A DNA stretch of 53,499 bases, from the NCBI GenBank assembly GCA_003248805.1, contig QFQY01000032.1, positions 1 through 53,499 of the forward strand, in the 5' to 3' direction. The position numbers and the translations under genes are program-made. Under the pieces are notes generated by a model that was given only the letters and a program-made list of their open reading frames with translations, was not told the DNA's origin and made no database searches. The DNA is from Chelatococcus sp. (GTDB taxonomy: Bacteria; Pseudomonadota; Alphaproteobacteria; Rhizobiales; Beijerinckiaceae). Numbering within the stretch: the stretch's first letter is position 1; every line of letters starts with the position of its first letter. Shown here in pieces: positions 50,346-53,499 of the stretch.

Positions 50346-50660
50346 TCACGAAACCAGTTTCAGCCCGACGATCCCGGCCACGATCAGGCCGATGCAGCCG
50401 AGCCGCAGAACACCGGCAGGCTCGCCGAGCAGCACGATGCCGAGGGTGGCGGTGCCGATCGTCCCGATTCCCGTCCAGACAGCGTAGGCCGTGCCGACGG
50501 GCAGCGTCTTGAGCGCCAAGCCCAGCAGGCCGAGGCTGACGATCATGCTCGCACCCGTCAGCAGCGTCGGTACGAGACGGGTGAAGCCTTCGGTGTATTT
50601 CAGGCCGATCGCCCAGCCGACCTCGAAGAGACCGGCGACGAAGAGCGTGAGCCATGCCAT
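50346..50660 (-). CDS. Small multidrug resistance protein, SugE/Gdx type
   Basis: A 104-residue four-helix SMR protein. The transport glutamate is Glu13 in LFEVGWAIGLKY, and the W-x-I-GLKYTEGF pattern is that of the SugE/Gdx branch, which exports guanidinium and quaternary ammonium ions. Further helices are MIVSLGLLGLALKTLPVGTAYAVWTGIG and VLRLGCIGLIVAGIVGLKL. It probably works as a dual-topology dimer in the inner membrane. The 81-bp upstream region has a small hairpin (GGGAT/ATCCC) but does not match a known guanidine riboswitch by eye. Confidence 0.9.
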   Translation of the reverse strand: MAWLTLFVAGLFEVGWAIGLKYTEGFTRLVPTLLTGASMIVSLGLLGLALKTLPVGTAYAVWTGIGTIGTATLGIVLLGEPAGVLRLGCIGLIVAGIVGLKLVS

Positions 50661-50741
50661 CAGGACGAACCTCCAGTGCGGGGATCCTGACTATCCCGTA
50701 GCGGCGCTTCTTTCGACAGGCGACTTGCGGGACGTGACGGC

Positions 50742-51266
50742 CTACGCTCCCTCTTCCGGCAGCGGCTGCAATGCGCGATCGAGGATGCGCTTGCATTCGC
50801 CGAGCTCGGAGAGGACGGCCGTGAGCAGGGTGATGTCGTCGAGCCCGTCCGGGACGGGGGCCCGGAACGGCGGCGAGCCAGCCTGAACGCCGTCTCCCTG
50901 CGCCATCGTCGACGCCTGGCCGGTCCCGGCCGGTCCAGGAGACCCGAGCGGCGCGCCACGGCCGATCGCCTGGACATGGCGAACGCCCTGTTCCTTCAGG
51001 ATGCGCTGCAGGCCCTTGATCGTATAACCCTCGCCGTAGAGCAGCCGGCGGATGCCCTTGAGCAGGGCGACGTCGTCGGGCCGGTAATAACGCCGGCCGC
51101 CACCGCGCTTGAGCGGCTTGATCTGGTTGAAGCGCGTTTCCCAGAAACGCAGGACGTGCTGGGGAATATCGAGATCTTCGGCGACCTCGCTGACGGTCCG
51201 AAAGGCGTCGGGGCTCTTGCTGTCCAATTCGGCCTCGGTCTCGCCGGCGTGGAACTCCAGACTCAC
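50742..51266 (-). CDS. MerR-family transcriptional regulator
   Basis: A 174-residue regulator. The winged HTH at residues 22-70 reads RTVSEVAEDLDIPQHVLRFWETRF and ends PLKRGGGRRYYRPDDV, the classic MerR DNA-binding pattern. The C-terminal half contains an extended Pro/Gly-rich linker and no cysteines for metal sensing. Its start overlaps the ihfA stop by ATGA, and the order plsX-fabH-ihfA-merR is widespread in Alphaproteobacteria. The target is unknown. Confidence 0.9.
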   Translation of the reverse strand: MSLEFHAGETEAELDSKSPDAFRTVSEVAEDLDIPQHVLRFWETRFNQIKPLKRGGGRRYYRPDDVALLKGIRRLLYGEGYTIKGLQRILKEQGVRHVQAIGRGAPLGSPGPAGTGQASTMAQGDGVQAGSPPFRAPVPDGLDDITLLTAVLSELGECKRILDRALQPLPEEGA

Positions 51267-51577
51267 TCGCCTTCGCTCTCGCCCGCCAAGCCGTTGATGC
51301 GCGCCTTCATCACGTTCGAAGGCTTGAACACCATCACCCGGCGCGGTTCGATCGGCACCTCAACACCCGTTTTCGGATTACGCCCGATTCGCTCGCCTTT
51401 GTCTCGCACCACGAACGATCCGAATGAGGAGAGCTTGACGTTCTCCCCACGCGCGACCGCATCGCAGATCTCGTCGAGCACCGCCTCGACCAGTTTCGAC
51501 GACTCTGTCCGGGACAACCCGATCTTCTGATAAACGGCTTCGCACAGATCGGCGCGCGTGACGGTTTGCCCCGACAT
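51263..51577 (-). CDS. ihfA: Integration host factor subunit alpha
   Basis: A 104-residue HU/IHF family protein. VTRADLCEAVYQKIGLSRTESSKLVEAVLDEI is the dimer helix region, VKLSSFGSFVVRDKGERIGRNPKTGVEVPI is the beta-arm with the conserved RNPKTG, and VMVFKPSNVMKARING closes the fold. IHF bends DNA at transcription and recombination sites, including integrase attachment sites. The ATG at 51577 follows GGAGG; an ATG at 51583 sits directly on that site and is less likely. Confidence 0.94.
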   Translation of the reverse strand: MSGQTVTRADLCEAVYQKIGLSRTESSKLVEAVLDEICDAVARGENVKLSSFGSFVVRDKGERIGRNPKTGVEVPIEPRRVMVFKPSNVMKARINGLAGESEGE

Positions 51578-51767
51578 CCACATCCTCCAAGGCGTTGTTG
51601 GCCGGCGGGCGCCCCCGCCTGCCCTCGCCGTCATGGACGCGGGACGCTAGGCGCCCCCGTCGCCCCGGTCAATCCTCGAAGGAGGGAACGACGCCCGACT
51701 CCGCGAAAAAACCTTCGAAACGGCGATGAATTGCGTCAAATCAATCGCTTTTCCCCACGGGAGCGCT

Positions 51768-52745
51768 TCACCACCGGATCAGCGCGGACCCCCAGGTGAA
51801 GCCCCCGCCCATCGCCTCGATCAGGACGAGCTGACCCGGCTTGATGCGTCCGTCGCGATGGGCCTCGGCGAGTGCCAGCGGAATCGAAGCGGCCGAGGTG
51901 TTGCCGTGCCTGTCGACCGTCACGACGACGTGGTCGTGGCCGATGCCGAGCTTGTCGGCCGTCGCGTCGATGATGCGGCGGTTGGCCTGATGCGGCACGA
52001 ACCAGTCGATATCCGCGCCCGTCAATCCCGTCGCGGCGAAGGTATGCCGAACCGTCTCGGCGAGATTCAGGACCGCGTGGCGGAAGACCTCCTTGCCTTC
52101 CATGCGCAGCAAGCCGACCGTCCCGGTCGAGCCGGCCCCGCCGTCGACATAGAGCTTGTCCTTGTAGCGCCCGTCCGAACGGATATGCGTCGCCAGCACG
52201 CCGCGGTCGGCGAGCGTGCCCTCTCCCGCGGCGGCCTTGAGCACGACGGCGCCGGCGCCGTCGCCGAAGAGAACGCAGGTCGTGCGGTCTTCCCAGTCGA
52301 GGATGCGCGAGAAGGTCTCGGCACCGATCACGAGCGCGGCCTTGGCGGCGCCGCTGGCCAGGAACTTGTCGGCGGTCGCCAGCGCGAAGACGAAGCCCGA
52401 GCAGACGGCCTGCACATCGAAGGCGACGCCCTGAACGATGCCGAGAGCGGCCTGGACCTGCGTGGCGGTGGCCGGAAAGGTGTGGTCCGGCGTCGCGGTC
52501 GCGAGAATGATCAGATCGATCTCGGAGGCGTCCATCCCGGCGTCGGCGAGGGCCGCCTGCGCGGCCTTGAGCGCCAGAGCGGAGGTCGGCTCGTCATCGG
52601 CCGCGACATGGCGCTGGCGAATGCCGGTGCGCTGGACGATCCACTCGTCGCTGGTGTCGACGCGCCTCGCGAGCTCGTCATTGGTGACGATCCGGGCCGG
52701 AAGATAGGAGCCGCAACCCACGACCTGAGAACGGATGACCGGCAA
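51768..52745 (-). CDS. fabH: 3-oxoacyl-ACP synthase III
   Basis: A 325-residue thiolase-fold enzyme that condenses acetyl-CoA with malonyl-ACP to start fatty acid synthesis. The catalytic triad is visible: Cys115 (AVCSGF), the histidine in FVPHQANRR (about 250) and the asparagine in HGNTSAAS (about 280). It follows plsX by 18 bp and precedes ihfA by 190 bp on the same strand. The length is normal. Confidence 0.95.
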   Translation of the reverse strand: MPVIRSQVVGCGSYLPARIVTNDELARRVDTSDEWIVQRTGIRQRHVAADDEPTSALALKAAQAALADAGMDASEIDLIILATATPDHTFPATATQVQAALGIVQGVAFDVQAVCSGFVFALATADKFLASGAAKAALVIGAETFSRILDWEDRTTCVLFGDGAGAVVLKAAAGEGTLADRGVLATHIRSDGRYKDKLYVDGGAGSTGTVGLLRMEGKEVFRHAVLNLAETVRHTFAATGLTGADIDWFVPHQANRRIIDATADKLGIGHDHVVVTVDRHGNTSAASIPLALAEAHRDGRIKPGQLVLIEAMGGGFTWGSALIRW

Positions 52746-52763
52746 GAGACGAATTCCCGTTTG

Positions 52764-53499
52764 TTATTGAGCGCCGGTCGACTGCTCGAGCGGCGGCTGT
52801 GCCGTGCTCGCAGCCACCATCTCGCGCAGCTTCGCCATGAGGTCGTCACGGGCCATCTCGTAGCCGAGCTCGGCCGCGCTGGCGAAGCCGACCGCATCCG
52901 TGCCGCCATGGCTCTTGATCACGATACCCTCGAGCCCGAGAAAGACGCCGCCATTGACCTTGCGGGGATCCAGCTTGTCCCTCAGAGCGGCAAAGGCGCC
53001 CTTCGCGAACAGATAGCCGATCTTCGCCATCAGCGAGCGGCTCATGGCGGCCTTCAGATAGGAACCGATCTGGCGAGCGGTACCCTCGGCCGTCTTGAGA
53101 GCGATGTTTCCGGTGAAGCCCTCGGTGACGACGACGTCGACGGTGCCCTTGCCGAGGTCGTCGCCCTCGACGAAGCCGTGATAGTCGAGATGCGGCAGCC
53201 CGCTCTCGCGCAGGATCCGGCCGGCCTCCTTGACCGCCTCGACGCCCTTGATCTCCTCGACGCCGACATTGAGCAGGCCGACGCTCGGCCTGTCGATGTC
53301 GAAGACGACGCGGGCCATCGCGGCCCCCATCACGGCGAGATCGACGAGATGGCGCGCATCGGCTCCGATGGTCGCGCCGACATCGAGCACGATGCTCTCG
53401 CCGCGCATGGTCGGCCAGAGGCAGGCGATCGCCGGCCGGTCGACCTGCGGCATCGACTTCAGGCAGAATTTCGACATCGCCATCAGCGCGCCGGTGTTG
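52764..53499 (-). CDS. plsX: Phosphate acyltransferase PlsX, C-terminal part, cut by the window
   Basis: The frame enters from the right edge and gives the C-terminal 244 residues of PlsX. Visible landmarks are VLDVGATIGADARHLVDLAVMG, LLNVGVEEIKG, VVTEGFTGNIALKTAEG and GTDAVGFASAAELG. PlsX makes acyl-phosphate from acyl-ACP for phospholipid synthesis, and its gene is commonly directly upstream of fabH as here. The N-terminal third lies outside the window. An ATG at 53483 is internal and not the true start. Confidence 0.93.
   Translation of the reverse strand, partial: NTGALMAMSKFCLKSMPQVDRPAIACLWPTMRGESIVLDVGATIGADARHLVDLAVMGAAMARVVFDIDRPSVGLLNVGVEEIKGVEAVKEAGRILRESGLPHLDYHGFVEGDDLGKGTVDVVVTEGFTGNIALKTAEGTARQIGSYLKAAMSRSLMAKIGYLFAKGAFAALRDKLDPRKVNGGVFLGLEGIVIKSHGGTDAVGFASAAELGYEMARDDLMAKLREMVAASTAQPPLEQSTGAQ

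Noticed and set aside
50661..50741. Possible guanidine riboswitch before the SugE/Gdx-type gene.
   Set aside because: Only a short GGGAT/ATCCC hairpin is present. I could not match the ACGR loops of guanidine-II or the conserved core of guanidine-I or -III, although a covariance-model search would be decisive.

Overview
The window is GC-rich chromosomal DNA with the gene content and codon style of an alphaproteobacterium of the order Hyphomicrobiales (Rhizobiales). Supporting signs are the plsX-fabH-ihfA-merR order at the right end, a Ku/LigD repair locus, PRC-barrel and DUF892 stress proteins, and many LysR regulators beside small catabolic operons. A Bosea-like genus is my guess and is not proven by the sequence.

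Layout. A 5'-truncated tRNA-Pro(GGG) opens the window (1-74). A leftward operon (8556 to 274) encodes a DapA-family lyase, a GlcD-type FAD 2-hydroxyacid dehydrogenase, a one-permease polar amino acid ABC importer, a DadA-type FAD oxidase, an ornithine cyclodeaminase/ketimine reductase and an FMN 2-hydroxyacid dehydrogenase. It faces an XRE-cupin regulator. Next come a PuuB-like oxidoreductase, a uronate-dehydrogenase-like enzyme and a hyuAB hydantoinase/oxoprolinase pair with a divergent LysR (9.5-16.7 kb). From 16.8 to 31.6 kb lies a type I secretion locus: a 1953-residue RTX metallophosphoesterase, a LysR regulator, HlyD and PrtD-type transporter genes, and a 1304-residue RTX/beta-strand-repeat protein. 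The two RTX proteins end in clearly related C-terminal secretion signals.

A LysR gene and a haloacid-dehalogenase-like gene precede a small, visibly lower-GC islet (about 33.76-36.98 kb) that ends just before tRNA-Arg(CCT). It carries a two-gene unit, an unknown 212-residue protein followed 3 bp later by a 636-residue caspase-fold (peptidase C14) protein. The unit is bounded by two fragments of tyrosine recombinase genes, an N-terminal piece reading left and a C-terminal piece reading right. This is the best candidate in the window for an undescribed system, possibly an anti-phage or stress-triggered protease module.

The right third (37-53.5 kb) is mainly stress and maintenance: small hypothetical proteins, a PRC-barrel protein, Ku and LigD for end joining, a lipoprotein, a cupin, a transglutaminase-like protein, and an mhqO/mhqD operon divergent from doxX with a LysR gene behind it, which looks like quinone detoxification and has a strong dyad in the shared promoter. 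A DUF892 protein, a small multidrug-resistance/guanidinium exporter and the plsX-fabH-ihfA-merR cluster follow. Several perfect hairpins mark operon ends or processing sites and are listed. I see no CRISPR array, complete insertion sequence or rRNA.
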